Notes: a model not told the origin generated them from the letters alone. A stretch of DNA of 64,000 nt from Candidatus Binatus soli (GCA_002479255.1 DLMJ01000013.1:124001-188000); one strand, 5' to 3'. Shown: positions 18,077-30,248, counted from the stretch's first letter. A program made the numbers and translations.

Positions 18077-18562
18077 ATGGCGGCCCTGAGGCTTCATCCG
18101 ACCGCGGAAAAGGTGGTCGAGCTGCTCGAGCCGCACATCGAACGCCAGGGTTATGAACTGGTGTCGGTGGATTTTCGCAAGGGCACGCGAAATTCGCTGC
18201 TGCGGCTGCTGGTCGACAAGCCGGGTGGCGGAATTGCGCTCAGCGATCTGGAGAAGTTGAGCCCGACGCTGGGCGATTTGCTCGACGTGTACGACCCGGT
18301 CGAGGGCCGCTACACGCTGGAGGTCGCGTCGCCGGGAATCAACCGGCCGCTGCGCAAGCTGGAGCATTTCGAGGCGGTCAAGGGTGAACGGGTGAAGGTA
18401 CGAACGCATCGTGCGCGCGATGGGCAGAAGTCGTTCGTGGGCAGGCTGGTGTCGGTCGGTCAAAGTGGAATCGAGCTTGACGATGAGACGAGCCGCAAGC
18501 GCCACGCGATTGGTTTCGACGAGATGTCGGGAGCGAATTACGAATACGATTTTGACAAATAG
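18077..18562 (+). CDS. rimP: Ribosome maturation factor RimP
   Basis: A 161-residue factor needed for maturation of the 30S ribosomal subunit. The N-terminal alpha/beta domain (LEPHIERQGYELVSVDFRKG ... LLRLLVDKPGGGIALSDLEKLSP) and the signature LEVASPGINRPLRK are present, followed by the SH3-like C-terminal barrel (VKVRTHRARDGQKSFVGRLVSV). First gene of the operon, followed by nusA after 95 bp. The ATG follows GAGAGGTGAGAGCAG. Its last codons and stop lie in a 16-bp sequence that is repeated immediately downstream (18552-18584). Confidence 0.95.
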   Translation: MAALRLHPTAEKVVELLEPHIERQGYELVSVDFRKGTRNSLLRLLVDKPGGGIALSDLEKLSPTLGDLLDVYDPVEGRYTLEVASPGINRPLRKLEHFEAVKGERVKVRTHRARDGQKSFVGRLVSVGQSGIELDDETSRKRHAIGFDEMSGANYEYDFDK

Positions 18563-18584
18563 ACGCAATTGACAAATAGACGCA
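18552..18584 (+). repeat. 16-bp direct repeat across the rimP stop
   Basis: TTGACAAATAGACGCA occurs at 18552-18567 and again at 18569-18584, separated by one A. The first copy contains the last two rimP codons and the TAG. Each copy begins with a perfect -35 hexamer (TTGACA), but I see no matching -10 box at the right distance. A small tandem duplication is the simplest explanation. Confidence 0.8.
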
Positions 18585-18657
18585 CGGGCTCCCGTTCAGG
18601 CGGAGCAACAAAAATAACTGGCGCGCCACCACTCTGTCCGCGCCCCGGGGAGGCGGT

Positions 18658-20058
18658 ATGCAGGTCGATCTGAACCGGGTAATCGAGCAGGTCTCCAAGG
18701 AAAAAGGCATCGACAAAACGATCGTGATCAACGCGGTCGAGGAGATGATGCATTCGGCGGCGCGGCGCACGTTCGGGCCGGACCGCAATATCGAGTCGCG
18801 GTTCAACCCCGAACTCGGCGAAATCGAGCTGTTCGAGATCAAGACGGTGGTCGAAAAAGTGGCCAACGCCGCCGCCGAAACCGACGTGGCGGAGGCGCGC
18901 GCGAAGTACGATCCCGAGGCGGAAGTCGGCGACGAAATTTTGATCAAGCTCGACACCGCCACGATGGGCCGCATAGCGGCGCAGGCGGCCAAGCAAAATC
19001 TCATCCAGCATATTCGCGACGCCGAGCGCAAACAGATTTTCAACGAGTTCAAGGATCGCAAGCAGGAAGTCGTTTCGGGAATCGTGCAGCGCTTCGAGCG
19101 CAAGAACATGATCGTCAATCTCGGCCGCACCGAGGCGATCCTGCCCGAGAAGGAGCAGATCCCCCACGAGCGCTATCGCCAGGGCGATCGCATCCGCGCG
19201 CTGATTTTAGACGTCGATCTGTCGGAGAAGGGACTTTCGATCGTGCTCTCGCGCACCTCGAACGACTTCCTGATGAAGCTGTTCGAGCAGGAGGTGCCGG
19301 AAATTTACGAGGGCATCGTCGAAATTCGCCAGAGCGCGCGCGAGCCCGGCGGACGCGCCAAGGTGGCGGTCTATTCCAAGGATTCGAACGTCGATCCGGT
19401 CGGCGCGTGCGTCGGGATGAAGGGCACCCGCGTGCAATCGGTGGTGCAGGAGCTGCGCGGCGAAAAAATCGACATCGTGCCATGGACTGACGACCAGGCC
19501 GAGCTGGTGTGCCGCGCGCTGGCGCCGGCCAAGGTCTCCAAGGTGATCATCGACGAGGACGAGCACGCGATGGAGGTGATCGTGCCCGACGATCAACTGT
19601 CGCTGGCGATTGGCAAGCGCGGGCAGAACGTGCGCCTGGCGCATCGCCTCACCGGATGGAAGCTCGACGTGCGCAGCGAGGCGGAGGCCGAAGAAGAGGC
19701 TCGCTCGGCGCGCGCGTCGCTCAACGCAATCCCGGGCATCGGCGATATCAACGCGGAACTGCTCTACCAGTGGGGATTTCGCTCGTCCGAGCAACTGGCG
19801 GAGGCGGACGAGACGGCGTTCGACGTCGAGGGAATCAGCGCCGAGCGCGCCATCCAGATAATCAACGCGGCGCGCGAGCACGTCGCGAACAAGAAGATCG
19901 CGGCCGAAGCAAAGGCGGCGGCAGCCGCCGAGGCGGCAGAGATTGCTGCGGCGGAAGCTGCGTTGGCAGCCACGGAAGCGGAAGGCGCCGAGGCGGCCTC
20001 CGAAACGATCGCGGTGGAATCTGCGCCGGCCGCCACTGAAGATGCAGGAGAAAAGTAA
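18658..20058 (+). CDS. nusA: Transcription termination/antitermination protein NusA
   Basis: Binds RNA polymerase and nascent RNA to control pausing, termination and antitermination. The 466 residues are laid out as the N-terminal polymerase-binding domain (1-130), the S1 domain (about 135-190, VVSGIVQRFERKNMIVNLG), and KH1-KH2 (about 230-340, with GACVGMKGTRVQSVVQELRG and LAIGKRGQNVRLA). A helix-hairpin-helix region follows at 355-410 (IPGIGDINAELLYQWG), then an Ala/Glu-rich tail of about 55 residues that looks disordered. The tail replaces the second acidic repeat of E. coli NusA. The GGGGAGGC ribosome binding site directly precedes the ATG. The ylxR gene starts inside the end of this gene. 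Confidence 0.96.
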   Translation: MQVDLNRVIEQVSKEKGIDKTIVINAVEEMMHSAARRTFGPDRNIESRFNPELGEIELFEIKTVVEKVANAAAETDVAEARAKYDPEAEVGDEILIKLDTATMGRIAAQAAKQNLIQHIRDAERKQIFNEFKDRKQEVVSGIVQRFERKNMIVNLGRTEAILPEKEQIPHERYRQGDRIRALILDVDLSEKGLSIVLSRTSNDFLMKLFEQEVPEIYEGIVEIRQSAREPGGRAKVAVYSKDSNVDPVGACVGMKGTRVQSVVQELRGEKIDIVPWTDDQAELVCRALAPAKVSKVIIDEDEHAMEVIVPDDQLSLAIGKRGQNVRLAHRLTGWKLDVRSEAEAEEEARSARASLNAIPGIGDINAELLYQWGFRSSEQLAEADETAFDVEGISAERAIQIINAAREHVANKKIAAEAKAAAAAEAAEIAAAEAALAATEAEGAEAASETIAVESAPAATEDAGEK

Positions 20059-20350
20059 TTTTTCACTTTTTCACGGGGCCCGGCGTACGTGTGTTGGATG
20101 CCTCGCGCAGGATGTGAAGGCGGCGATGGTGCGGATTGCGGTCGTCAATGGGCATGTCGAAGTGGACTTCGAGGCGCGACGCGCCGGGCGCGGCGGCTAT
20201 TTGCATCCGACGCTTGAATGCGCCGAGCGGTTCATCAGTTCAAAAGTTAAGGAATTTCGCGCGCTCCGGCGGAAAATAGAACGTCCCGAGCGGCTCCAGA
20301 TAGCGGCGGCAATTAAACTCCGACTGGATAGAAACTCAAAGGTCGAATAG
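20042..20350 (+). CDS. ylxR: YlxR/RnpM-type RNA-binding protein (DUF448)
   Basis: A 102-residue protein of the YlxR family. The signature GARRTCVGC is at residues 12-20 and GRGGYLHPTLEC near 57-68, followed by a basic C-terminal helix. Known YlxR proteins bind RNA, and one was reported to modulate RNase P. The start ATG at 20042 lies 17 bp inside the end of nusA, so translation is probably coupled; the sequence GCAGGAG around the start serves as binding site in part. A longer frame upstream within nusA is only the shadow of the Ala-rich tail. Position between nusA and infB is classic for this family. Confidence 0.9.
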   Translation: MQEKSNFSLFHGARRTCVGCLAQDVKAAMVRIAVVNGHVEVDFEARRAGRGGYLHPTLECAERFISSKVKEFRALRRKIERPERLQIAAAIKLRLDRNSKVE

Positions 20351-20360
20351 TATAAGTAAG

Positions 20361-23297
<2,937 letters not shown>

Positions 23298-23345
23298 CGT
23301 GCGCGGCCGCTGCGGGCGGCGCGTTGGGGAAGGGGGCGTATCATC

Positions 23346-23633
23346 ATGGTCATCGGCATCATGCGGCTGACCCTGTTTTTGCCGGAGAATCATTCGCTCA
23401 AGGGCAAGCGACAGGTGCTGCGCGCGATCAAGGATCGCGTCCGCAACAAGTTCAACGTCTCGATCGCCGAGTCCGACAACCACGACATGTGGCAGCGCGC
23501 CGAGTTGGGCATCGCGCAGCTCGGCAGCGATCGCGCGTTCGTGGACCGGGCGCTGCGCGAGGTTGTGAACTTTATCGATTCGATGGGGTTGGTCCCGCTC
23601 GGCGAAGAGCAGCTCGAAATCATCAACTACTGA
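23346..23633 (+). CDS. ylxP: YlxP-like DUF503 protein
   Basis: A 95-residue DUF503 protein. It shows the family pattern LFLPENHSLKGKRQVLRAIKDRVRNKFNVSIAE followed by AELGIAQLGSDRAFVDRAL. It has a ferredoxin-like alpha/beta fold with no known enzymatic role. Members almost always sit between infB and rbfA, as here, and may assist ribosome assembly; that is inferred from context. The ATG at 23346 follows GAAGGGGG at about 10 bp. Confidence 0.92.
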   Translation: MVIGIMRLTLFLPENHSLKGKRQVLRAIKDRVRNKFNVSIAESDNHDMWQRAELGIAQLGSDRAFVDRALREVVNFIDSMGLVPLGEEQLEIINY

Positions 23634-23700
23634 GACCGAGAAAACTACTGACAACGACGCCGCGTCAGGCGCGCGGCTCTCGTGACACCGGGGAAGAACA

Positions 23701-24051
23701 TTGGCTGAAGGTCGGAGACCGGAGCGCGTCGCCGAGGCGATCTTGAGAGAGCTGTCCGGGCTGCTGGTCCGCGATCTGCGCGATCCGCGCCTGCGCGGCA
23801 TCACGCTGACCGGCGTCAGGATGGACGACGACTTGCGCCACGGCCGCGTCTATTTCTCGCATCTGGAGGGTTCCGTGCGCGCGCCCGCCGCGATCGCCGG
23901 CTTCAGGAGCGCCAGCGGCTTCATCCGCCGCGAGATAGGCAAATCGCTGGGGCTTAGATACACGCCCGAGCTGGATTTCGAATTCGACCCCGCACTCGAG
24001 CGCGCCGCCCGCATCGACGCGCTGCTCAAGCAATCCGCGCCCAAAGACTGA
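23701..24051 (+). CDS. rbfA: Ribosome-binding factor A
   Basis: A 116-residue KH-like cold-shock factor for 30S maturation. Visible signature: RPERVAEAILRELSGLLVRDLRDPRL at the N-terminus, ITLTGVRMDDDLRHGRVYFS in the middle and LRYTPELDFEFDPALERAARIDALL at the end. The start is TTG at 23701 after GGGGAAGAAC; there is no ATG in the right place. It lies between ylxP (67 bp before) and truB (115 bp after). Confidence 0.94.
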   Translation: MAEGRRPERVAEAILRELSGLLVRDLRDPRLRGITLTGVRMDDDLRHGRVYFSHLEGSVRAPAAIAGFRSASGFIRREIGKSLGLRYTPELDFEFDPALERAARIDALLKQSAPKD

Positions 24052-24166
24052 GCACGATTGTCACTTTTCTCTCCAGTTCCCTTTCGCTCTCAATCGAGGG
24101 AGGACAAAGAGCTCGCGCGACGATTTGTTCAGCGCCTGGCGAGCGGATAAGGTCAGGGATCTCCCC

Positions 24167-25069
24167 ATGAACGCAATTGTGCTGGTAGATAAACCCGCCG
24201 GAATCTCGTCGGCGGAGGTGGTGCGCCGCGTCAAATCGCGCGTCAAGCCGGCCCGCGTGGGACATCTCGGCACGCTCGATCCTTTCGCGACCGGACTGCT
24301 GCCGATCATGATCGGCGAGGCGACCAAGCTCGCGCCGTTCATCGACGGCGGCGACAAGGAGTACGCGGGCCTGATCCGGCTGGGCGTCGAGACCGACACG
24401 CTCGATCGCGATGGCGCCGTCGTTCGCCGCGCCGACGTGCCCGCCATCTCCGCTGAAAAAATTGCGCAGGTCACCGCGCAGTTCACCGGCGCGATCGAGC
24501 AGGTTCCTCCCGTGTTCTCCGCGATCAAACGCGCCGGCGTGCCGCTCTACCGGCTCGCGCGCCGCGGCGACGACGTTGCGCCGCCCGAAAAACGCAGTGT
24601 CGAGATCAAGCGTCTCGATCTCAAATGCGAGGCGCCCGACGCGATTCGATTCGTCGCGACATGCTCGCCGGGCACTTATGCGCGCGCGCTGGCGCGCGAT
24701 ATCGGTGTGGCGCTCGGGACAGTCGCGCATCTCGAGGAACTCCGCCGGACGCGCAACGGCGCTTTTTCGATTGCCGACGCGATGGCGCTTGCCGACATCC
24801 TCGCAGCCCTCGATTCCGGGGCGCTGCCGCCCCGCCTGATTTCTCTTCGCGACGCGCTCGTCGGCATCCCTGAGCTTGTCGTCGATGGCGCCGCCGAGAA
24901 ACGGCTGCGCAACGGCGACTCGCGCGCGCTCGACTCCCAGGTTCCACCCGGCGGACCGCTGTTCAAGGTGATATCGCAGAGCGGGGAGCTGACTGCAGTT
25001 GCGCGGGCGACCTCCCGGGTAACGGCGATAGTCGAGCGAATTTTCAATCCGGAAGCCACCGAGGCCTGA
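24167..25069 (+). CDS. truB: tRNA pseudouridine(55) synthase TruB
   Basis: Makes pseudouridine 55 in the T-loop of tRNAs. The 300-residue protein begins NAIVLVDKPAGISS. The catalytic block GHLGTLDPFATGLLP spans 32-46 with the nucleophile Asp38. Later come VPPVFSAIKRAGVPLYRLAR, the TruB-specific stretch with the basic pair used in RNA binding, and the C-terminal PUA-like region. ATG at 24167 is preferred to one 14 codons upstream because family members start one or two residues before the VDKPAG block. It belongs to the rimP operon by order and strand. Confidence 0.95.
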   Translation: MNAIVLVDKPAGISSAEVVRRVKSRVKPARVGHLGTLDPFATGLLPIMIGEATKLAPFIDGGDKEYAGLIRLGVETDTLDRDGAVVRRADVPAISAEKIAQVTAQFTGAIEQVPPVFSAIKRAGVPLYRLARRGDDVAPPEKRSVEIKRLDLKCEAPDAIRFVATCSPGTYARALARDIGVALGTVAHLEELRRTRNGAFSIADAMALADILAALDSGALPPRLISLRDALVGIPELVVDGAAEKRLRNGDSRALDSQVPPGGPLFKVISQSGELTAVARATSRVTAIVERIFNPEATEA

Positions 25070-25163
25070 ACTCACTCGAAATGAGCCCGCCTTTACTCCG
25101 CTGACCCGCTCTGTTAATTTGGTCGGCTACAGATAAAGGAAAAAGGGAAAGTAAGAACTCCGA

Positions 25164-25433
25164 ATGCCTCTTCCATCGGCCCGTAAACGGGAAGTCATCC
25201 AAGCCAACGCTCGAACCACCAATGACAGTGGCTCGCCTGAAGTTCAGGTCGCGCTACTCTCGGCCCGGATCGACCAGTTGACCGAGCATCTCGCGGCGCA
25301 CAAGAAGGACCATCACACGCGCCGTGGACTGTTGCGACTGGTCGGCAAGCGTCGCCGGCTCCTTGATTACCTGCATTCGCGCGACTTTTCGCGCTACAAA
25401 GGGCTGATCGAAAAGCTGGGCATCCGGAGATAG
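25164..25433 (+). CDS. rpsO: 30S ribosomal protein S15
   Basis: An 89-residue primary 16S rRNA binding protein. The full family pattern is visible: DSGSPEVQVALLSARIDQLTEHL, HKKDHHTRRGLLRLVGKRR, YLHSRDFSRYKGLIEKLGIRR. The ATG follows AAAGGAAAAAGGGAAAG. It is followed by pnp with a 148-bp gap containing GC-rich inverted repeats, as in many bacteria where rpsO and pnp are co-transcribed and processed. Confidence 0.97.
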   Translation: MPLPSARKREVIQANARTTNDSGSPEVQVALLSARIDQLTEHLAAHKKDHHTRRGLLRLVGKRRRLLDYLHSRDFSRYKGLIEKLGIRR

Positions 25434-25581
25434 GCCGGACATATTCTGCCGCGCCGCCCGCAACTTTCGGGCGCGCGGGCCTTGGCCTGCCACCCGGCAG
25501 TGTCCCAAGGCGCGTCCCCTGTGGCGCCTCGCGGGCAACCGCAATCGTCGCACGGCCTCAGTCCTCCCTCAGGTGTCATTC

Positions 25582-27675
25582 ATGTACGAAAAACTCGAAA
25601 TTGATTTTGCGGGCCGCAAGCTCTCGCTCGAAACCGGCCGCCTGGCCCGGCAGGCGCACGGCAGTGTGCTCGCGACCTACGGCGAAACCGTCGTGCTCGC
25701 GACTGCGGTCTCGCAGTATCAAGCGCGGCCCAACATGGACTTTCTGCCGCTCACGGTGGATTACGTCGAGAAGACGTTCGCAGCCGGCAAAATTCCCGGC
25801 GGCTTCTTCAAAAGGGAAGGGCGCGCCTCCGAAAAGGAGACTCTGACCTCGCGCTTGATCGACCGATCGATGCGTCCGCTGTTTCCCAAGGGCTACGATT
25901 GCGAAACCCAAATCATCGTGACCGTGCTGTCCGCCGATCGTGACAACGATCCCGACATGCTCTCGCTGATCGCGGCCTCGGCTGCGCTGCTGGTCTCCGA
26001 CATTCCCCACAAAGGCCCGGTTGCGTCGGTTCGGATGGGCCGGGTGGACGGCAAAATTGTGGTCAATCCCACCCACACGGAACTTGAGGGAAGCGACGTC
26101 TCGCTGGTCGTCGCGGCCAACCCCGAGTCGATCATGATGCTCGAGGGCGGCGCGCGGGTCGTTGACGAAGAGGCGATCCTGGAAGCGCTGTTCGCGGCGC
26201 ATGAGGCGATGCAGCCGATTTTTGCGATGCAGGAAGAACTGCGGCGCCGCGCGGGCAAACCCAAGCGCGAATTCGCCGCCAAGGAACGCGATGCGGCGCT
26301 GCTGGCGGCGGTCGAAAGAAGCATCGGCGACAGAATCGAGAAAGCTCTCGCCACCAAGGGCAAGAAAGAGCGCGCCGCGGCGCTGTACGCGGTCAGCGAC
26401 TTTGTCGTGGCGGCGCTCGGCGAGAAGTTTACCGAGCGCGCCAAGGAAATCATCGACGCCTGCGACCACCTCGTGCGCACGCGGGTTCGGATGGCGATCC
26501 TCGACGACGACAAGCGAATCGACGATCGCAAGTCCACCGACATCCGCGATGTAAGCGCCGACGTGCAGGTCCTCCCACGCACCCATGGCTCCGCCGTGTT
26601 CACGCGCGGCGAGACCCAGGCGCTCGCGACCGTCACGCTCGGCACGTCATCCGATGAGCAGAAGATCGACGCGCTGCTCGGCGAGCGTTTCAAGAAGTTC
26701 ATGCTGCATTACAACTTCCCGCCATTCTCGACCGGCGAGGTGAAGTTTCTGCGCGCTCCGTCACGGCGCGAAATCGGCCACGGCGCGCTCGCCGAACGCG
26801 CGCTCGCGCCAATACTTCCCGGTGAAGACGACTTTCCGTACACGATTCGCGTCGTGTCGGACGTGCTCGAGTCCAACGGCAGCTCCTCGATGGCGACGGT
26901 ATGCGGCGGCAGCCTGGCGTTGATGGACGCGGGCGTGCCCACCAAATCCGCGGTCGCGGGAATCGCGATGGGCCTGGTCAAGGAAGGCGACAAGGTCCGC
27001 GTGCTCACCGACATCCTGGGCGACGAGGACCATCTCGGCGACATGGACTTCAAGGTCGCCGGCACCAAGGCCGGCATCACCGCGATCCAGATGGACAACA
27101 AGGCCGGCGGCGTCTCCAAGGACATTATGCGCCAGGCGCTCCATCAGGCGCGCGACGCTCGCTTGTTCATCCTCGGCGTGATGGAGAAGGCGATGCCCAC
27201 GCCGCGCAAGGACGTCTCCAGCTACGCGCCGCGAATCGTCACGCTGCACATCAAGCCTGACAAGATTCGCGAAGTGATCGGCCCGGGCGGCAAGGTCATC
27301 CGCGGACTGGTCGAGCAGACCGGCTGCAAGATCGATATCGAGGACGACGGCACGGTGCTGATCGCGTCGGCAGACGGGGTCGCGATGGAAAAAGCGATCA
27401 GCATGATCCAGGCGATCACCGCCGAGCCCGAAGTCGGCAAAATCTATCACGGCACGGTCCGCAAGATCGTCGAGTTCGGCGCCTTCGTCGAGATAATGCC
27501 GGGGACCGACGGCCTGCTCCACATCTCGCAAATTTCCAACGAGCGCATCCGCCGCGTTGAGGACGTGCTGCACGAGGGCGACGAGATCAACGTGAAGGTG
27601 CTCGACGTCGATCGCAGCGGCAAGATCCGGCTGTCGATGCGCGAGGCCGAGCAGGAACCAGGCAAGGATAAGTAA
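25582..27675 (+). CDS. pnp: Polyribonucleotide nucleotidyltransferase (PNPase)
   Basis: A phosphorolytic 3'-to-5' exoribonuclease in RNA turnover, active as a trimer. The 697 residues hold RNase PH domain 1 (from LEIDFAGRKLSLETGRLARQ), an alpha linker domain, and catalytic RNase PH domain 2 (ATVTLGTSSDEQKIDALLG ... VASDVLESNGSSSMA-like block around residue 430). A KH domain follows near 555 (KIREVIGPGGKVIRGL), then an S1 domain near 620 (GTVRKIVEFGAFVEIMPG). Start: ATG 25582 with AGG 8 bp upstream is favoured; the in-frame GTG three codons earlier has no binding site. It ends 8 bp before the M16 peptidase gene. Confidence 0.96.
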   Translation: MYEKLEIDFAGRKLSLETGRLARQAHGSVLATYGETVVLATAVSQYQARPNMDFLPLTVDYVEKTFAAGKIPGGFFKREGRASEKETLTSRLIDRSMRPLFPKGYDCETQIIVTVLSADRDNDPDMLSLIAASAALLVSDIPHKGPVASVRMGRVDGKIVVNPTHTELEGSDVSLVVAANPESIMMLEGGARVVDEEAILEALFAAHEAMQPIFAMQEELRRRAGKPKREFAAKERDAALLAAVERSIGDRIEKALATKGKKERAAALYAVSDFVVAALGEKFTERAKEIIDACDHLVRTRVRMAILDDDKRIDDRKSTDIRDVSADVQVLPRTHGSAVFTRGETQALATVTLGTSSDEQKIDALLGERFKKFMLHYNFPPFSTGEVKFLRAPSRREIGHGALAERALAPILPGEDDFPYTIRVVSDVLESNGSSSMATVCGGSLALMDAGVPTKSAVAGIAMGLVKEGDKVRVLTDILGDEDHLGDMDFKVAGTKAGITAIQMDNKAGGVSKDIMRQALHQARDARLFILGVMEKAMPTPRKDVSSYAPRIVTLHIKPDKIREVIGPGGKVIRGLVEQTGCKIDIEDDGTVLIASADGVAMEKAISMIQAITAEPEVGKIYHGTVRKIVEFGAFVEIMPGTDGLLHISQISNERIRRVEDVLHEGDEINVKVLDVDRSGKIRLSMREAEQEPGKDK

Positions 27676-27682
27676 CCGGCGA

Positions 27683-28945
27683 ATGATTCAAAAGAGCGTT
27701 ATCGGGAACGGCGTGCGGATTCTGACCGAGGCGATGCCGCAAGTGGTGTCGTCGTCGATTGGGATTTGGGTTGAGAACGGCTCGCGCTACGAGGAGCCGG
27801 CCGAAAACGGCACCTCGCATTTCATCGAGCATCTGCTCTTCAAGGGCACCAAGAAGCGCACCGCCGCGCAAATCGCCGAGGCCTTCGACGCCGTCGGCGG
27901 CGTGCTCAACGCCTTCACCGGCAAGGAGTACACCTGTTACTACGCCAAGGTGCTCGGCAAGGACCTCGAGATGGCGACCGAGGTGCTCGCGGACATTTTT
28001 CTCGAGTCGGTTTTCGATCCCGCCGAAATAGAGCGCGAGCGCCAGGTTGTCTTGCAGGAAATCTCGCAGGCCGAGGACACTCCCGACGATTTCATCCACG
28101 ACCTGTTCGCCGAAAATTTCTGGAAGGGTCACCCGCTCGCGTTGCCGATTTTCGGCTCGGCCGAGACGGTAAAGAAAATAGACCGCGAGCAGCTGACTTC
28201 GTTCATGGCGGCGCGCTACCGCTCCAGCCGCGTCTTTATCGCCGCTGCCGGCCAGGTCGAGCACGAGCGTCTCAGCGCGAAATGCGCGGGGCTGTTCGGC
28301 GGCGTCGCCGGTGACGGCAAGGTCGAGAAATTCTCGCCGCCGGTTGACCGGCCGCTGGTGCTGAACCGGGAAAAGAAGCTCGAGCAGGCGCATATCTGCA
28401 TCGGCGGCCCCGGCATCAGCCAATCGCATCGGCTCCGATACGCAGCCTACGTGCTCAACACCGCGCTTGGCGGCGGGATGTCGTCGCGGCTGTTCCAGGA
28501 AGTGCGCGAGAAGCGCGGCCGCGTTTACAGCATCTACTCGTTCATTTCGTCCTTCATCGATTCGGGCTACTTCGGCGTTTATGCAGGCACCAATCCGGAG
28601 TGGGTCGATGAAGTGCTCGAAGTCACCGTCGCCGAGCTTCGCAAAGTCGAGCGCGACGGCCTCGAGCCGGCCGAGCTTGCGCGCGCCAAGAGCCAGCTTC
28701 AGGGCAACATGCTGCTCGGGATGGAATCCACCGACAGCCGCATGAATCGGCTCGCGCGCAATGAGATTTACTTCCGCCGCGATGTGTCGCTCGATGAGCT
28801 GTCAGTGGGGATCGAGGCCGTCACCAACGACAATATCGTCGAACTGGCGTCGTCATGGTTCCAGCCGGACAAGCTCGCGATGGTTCTGCTTGGCGATTTG
28901 AAGGGCCGCAAAATCGGCCGCGACGTCTTCGCCCCCCTCGCGTAG
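27683..28945 (+). CDS. M16 family zinc peptidase
   Basis: A 420-residue pitrilysin/insulinase-type peptidase. The inverted zinc motif HFIEH is at 46-50 with catalytic Glu49, and the distal Glu ligand lies in the VLQEISQAEDTP stretch near residue 125. The C-terminal inactive half with GGGMSSRLFQEVREKRG is also present, so the protein holds both halves of one M16B subunit and probably acts as a dimer. It is commonly encoded right after pnp; the family resembles mitochondrial processing peptidase. It lacks a signal peptide. In related gene orders dut would follow directly; here the DUF262-HNH module stands in between. Confidence 0.93.
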   Translation: MIQKSVIGNGVRILTEAMPQVVSSSIGIWVENGSRYEEPAENGTSHFIEHLLFKGTKKRTAAQIAEAFDAVGGVLNAFTGKEYTCYYAKVLGKDLEMATEVLADIFLESVFDPAEIERERQVVLQEISQAEDTPDDFIHDLFAENFWKGHPLALPIFGSAETVKKIDREQLTSFMAARYRSSRVFIAAAGQVEHERLSAKCAGLFGGVAGDGKVEKFSPPVDRPLVLNREKKLEQAHICIGGPGISQSHRLRYAAYVLNTALGGGMSSRLFQEVREKRGRVYSIYSFISSFIDSGYFGVYAGTNPEWVDEVLEVTVAELRKVERDGLEPAELARAKSQLQGNMLLGMESTDSRMNRLARNEIYFRRDVSLDELSVGIEAVTNDNIVELASSWFQPDKLAMVLLGDLKGRKIGRDVFAPLA

Positions 28946-29012
28946 CTCTACGTGAGAGGAGGCGCAGTTCCGCTAACACGAAGTTCCGGCTGAACCGAAA
29001 TCGGAGGACGCT

Positions 29013-30110
29013 ATGGCAAACGTACTGACAGGCACGTTTCAACCCCGAGTCAAGGGAGCGACGACATCCCGGTCACCTAACGTCGGATCCTTGATGGACC
29101 AGCTTGCGGACGGCACGATTTTCATTCCCGACTACCAGCGTGACTCGTCGGAATGGGACTTGGCCAAAAAATCCCTCTTTGTAGACTCGCTAATCAACAA
29201 TATGACCGTACCCCCGCTGATCCTTTACCCTGAAACAAATCCCAACACTGGGTTGGAGAAGTCGGAGGTTGTCGATGGCCAGCAGCGCCTTGCGACCATC
29301 CGGGATTTCGTCAACGGATCCTTTGACCTCGCTACCGAAGACGAAGTTGAATATGCGAGCAATGTCGGCCCTGTAATCCAAGGCCGACGATTCGCTGAGC
29401 TACCTGAGCCCATTCAGAGATCGATAAGGTACTATGTACTCAACCTACTCGTTCTACCTACGAATCTTGACCTGGGTCTCCGGCTTGAGATCTTTCGCCG
29501 CATCAACGAAGCCGGCACGCCACTCAGCCCCCACGACCTCCGTCTCGCGATCTTCGGTCAATGCGATCGCGTTTACTTCATTCGCCTCGCTGGGGTCTTC
29601 GATACAGGTCGCGAAGGGGCAACCCGCATGATTAAGGCCGCTAAGGAGAAGTACGGCCTCGATCACCCCTGGAAAGATCCAAGTGCCTGGAAAGATTGGT
29701 GGATCGATAGCGCTCAAGCGGCCGGACAAGCACCGTCGCAGATGTTTCTCTACTACGCGATCGCCCGAGACGTACAGAAGGTCGATGAGCTGCTCGCGAG
29801 TGACGCGCTCCAGAACCGTCTCGGGCTACGGTACGATAGAACCACAATTTCGGTCTTGGATTTATACGCCGCCCAAATGCAACACGAAACTCTCCACCCG
29901 GAGGACGCGCCCAAGCTCCTGCCGAGTTTGCAAACGCTTAAGGACTGGTTCGGATCCTTCGAGTTGTGGTTCAACACGATCAAGCAACAAAAGGTCGCTC
30001 GCATCGGGACAAACTCCTCGACCAAGATTGCGCTGTTTATCGCTGCCGCCACGCAAGTCTGGGGGACACCGGAGAAGATCACGGAAGAAAAACAGTGGGA
30101 GCTCATCTAG
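29013..30110 (+). CDS. DUF262 domain protein, probably cut short by an in-frame TAG
   Basis: A 365-residue protein of the DUF262 family (ParB/sulfiredoxin-like fold, as in the GmrS half of the GmrSD modification-dependent restriction enzyme). The N-terminus holds IPDYQRDSSEW (38-48) and the key VVDGQQRLATI (86-96), the loop that binds or hydrolyses nucleotide in this fold. A helical domain follows. No DUF1524/HNH domain is fused; instead an HNH gene lies just downstream. After the TAG at 30108-30110 the same frame stays open for 45 protein-like codons to a TAG at 30246-30248, which would overlap the HNH start by 25 bp. The ATG has GGAGGA at 8 bp. GC content here is about 52%, lower than the surrounding genes. 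Role as a DNA-sensing partner of the nuclease is inference. Confidence 0.85.
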   Translation: MANVLTGTFQPRVKGATTSRSPNVGSLMDQLADGTIFIPDYQRDSSEWDLAKKSLFVDSLINNMTVPPLILYPETNPNTGLEKSEVVDGQQRLATIRDFVNGSFDLATEDEVEYASNVGPVIQGRRFAELPEPIQRSIRYYVLNLLVLPTNLDLGLRLEIFRRINEAGTPLSPHDLRLAIFGQCDRVYFIRLAGVFDTGREGATRMIKAAKEKYGLDHPWKDPSAWKDWWIDSAQAAGQAPSQMFLYYAIARDVQKVDELLASDALQNRLGLRYDRTTISVLDLYAAQMQHETLHPEDAPKLLPSLQTLKDWFGSFELWFNTIKQQKVARIGTNSSTKIALFIAAATQVWGTPEKITEEKQWELI

Positions 30111-30248
30111 ATTTTCCTTACCCAGGGTCCGACCGCGATCGAGCGAGACATCGGCCAGGCGTATCCTATTGCCAAGGGAAAGTGGCCTGGCCAGAAGAAA
30201 CAAATTCTCGCCACGGGTGAGATATGCCAACTGATCGCTCGAAAGTAG
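30111..30248 (+). pseudogene. Apparent detached 3' end of the DUF262 gene
   Basis: In the frame of the upstream DUF262 gene, 45 sense codons follow the TAG at 30108 and end with TAG at 30246. The peptide (beginning IFLTQGPTAIERDIG and ending in GEICQLIARK) looks like a normal protein tail with Lys/Gln/Ile-rich helices, and two-thirds of its codons end in G or C. It carries no start of its own. Either a point mutation or sequencing error made the stop, or readthrough occurs. Confidence 0.5.

Noticed and set aside
25434..25581. tRNA or structured RNA in the rpsO-pnp gap
   Set aside because: Inverted repeats are GC-rich but no cloverleaf or T-loop motif is seen; typical processing region.
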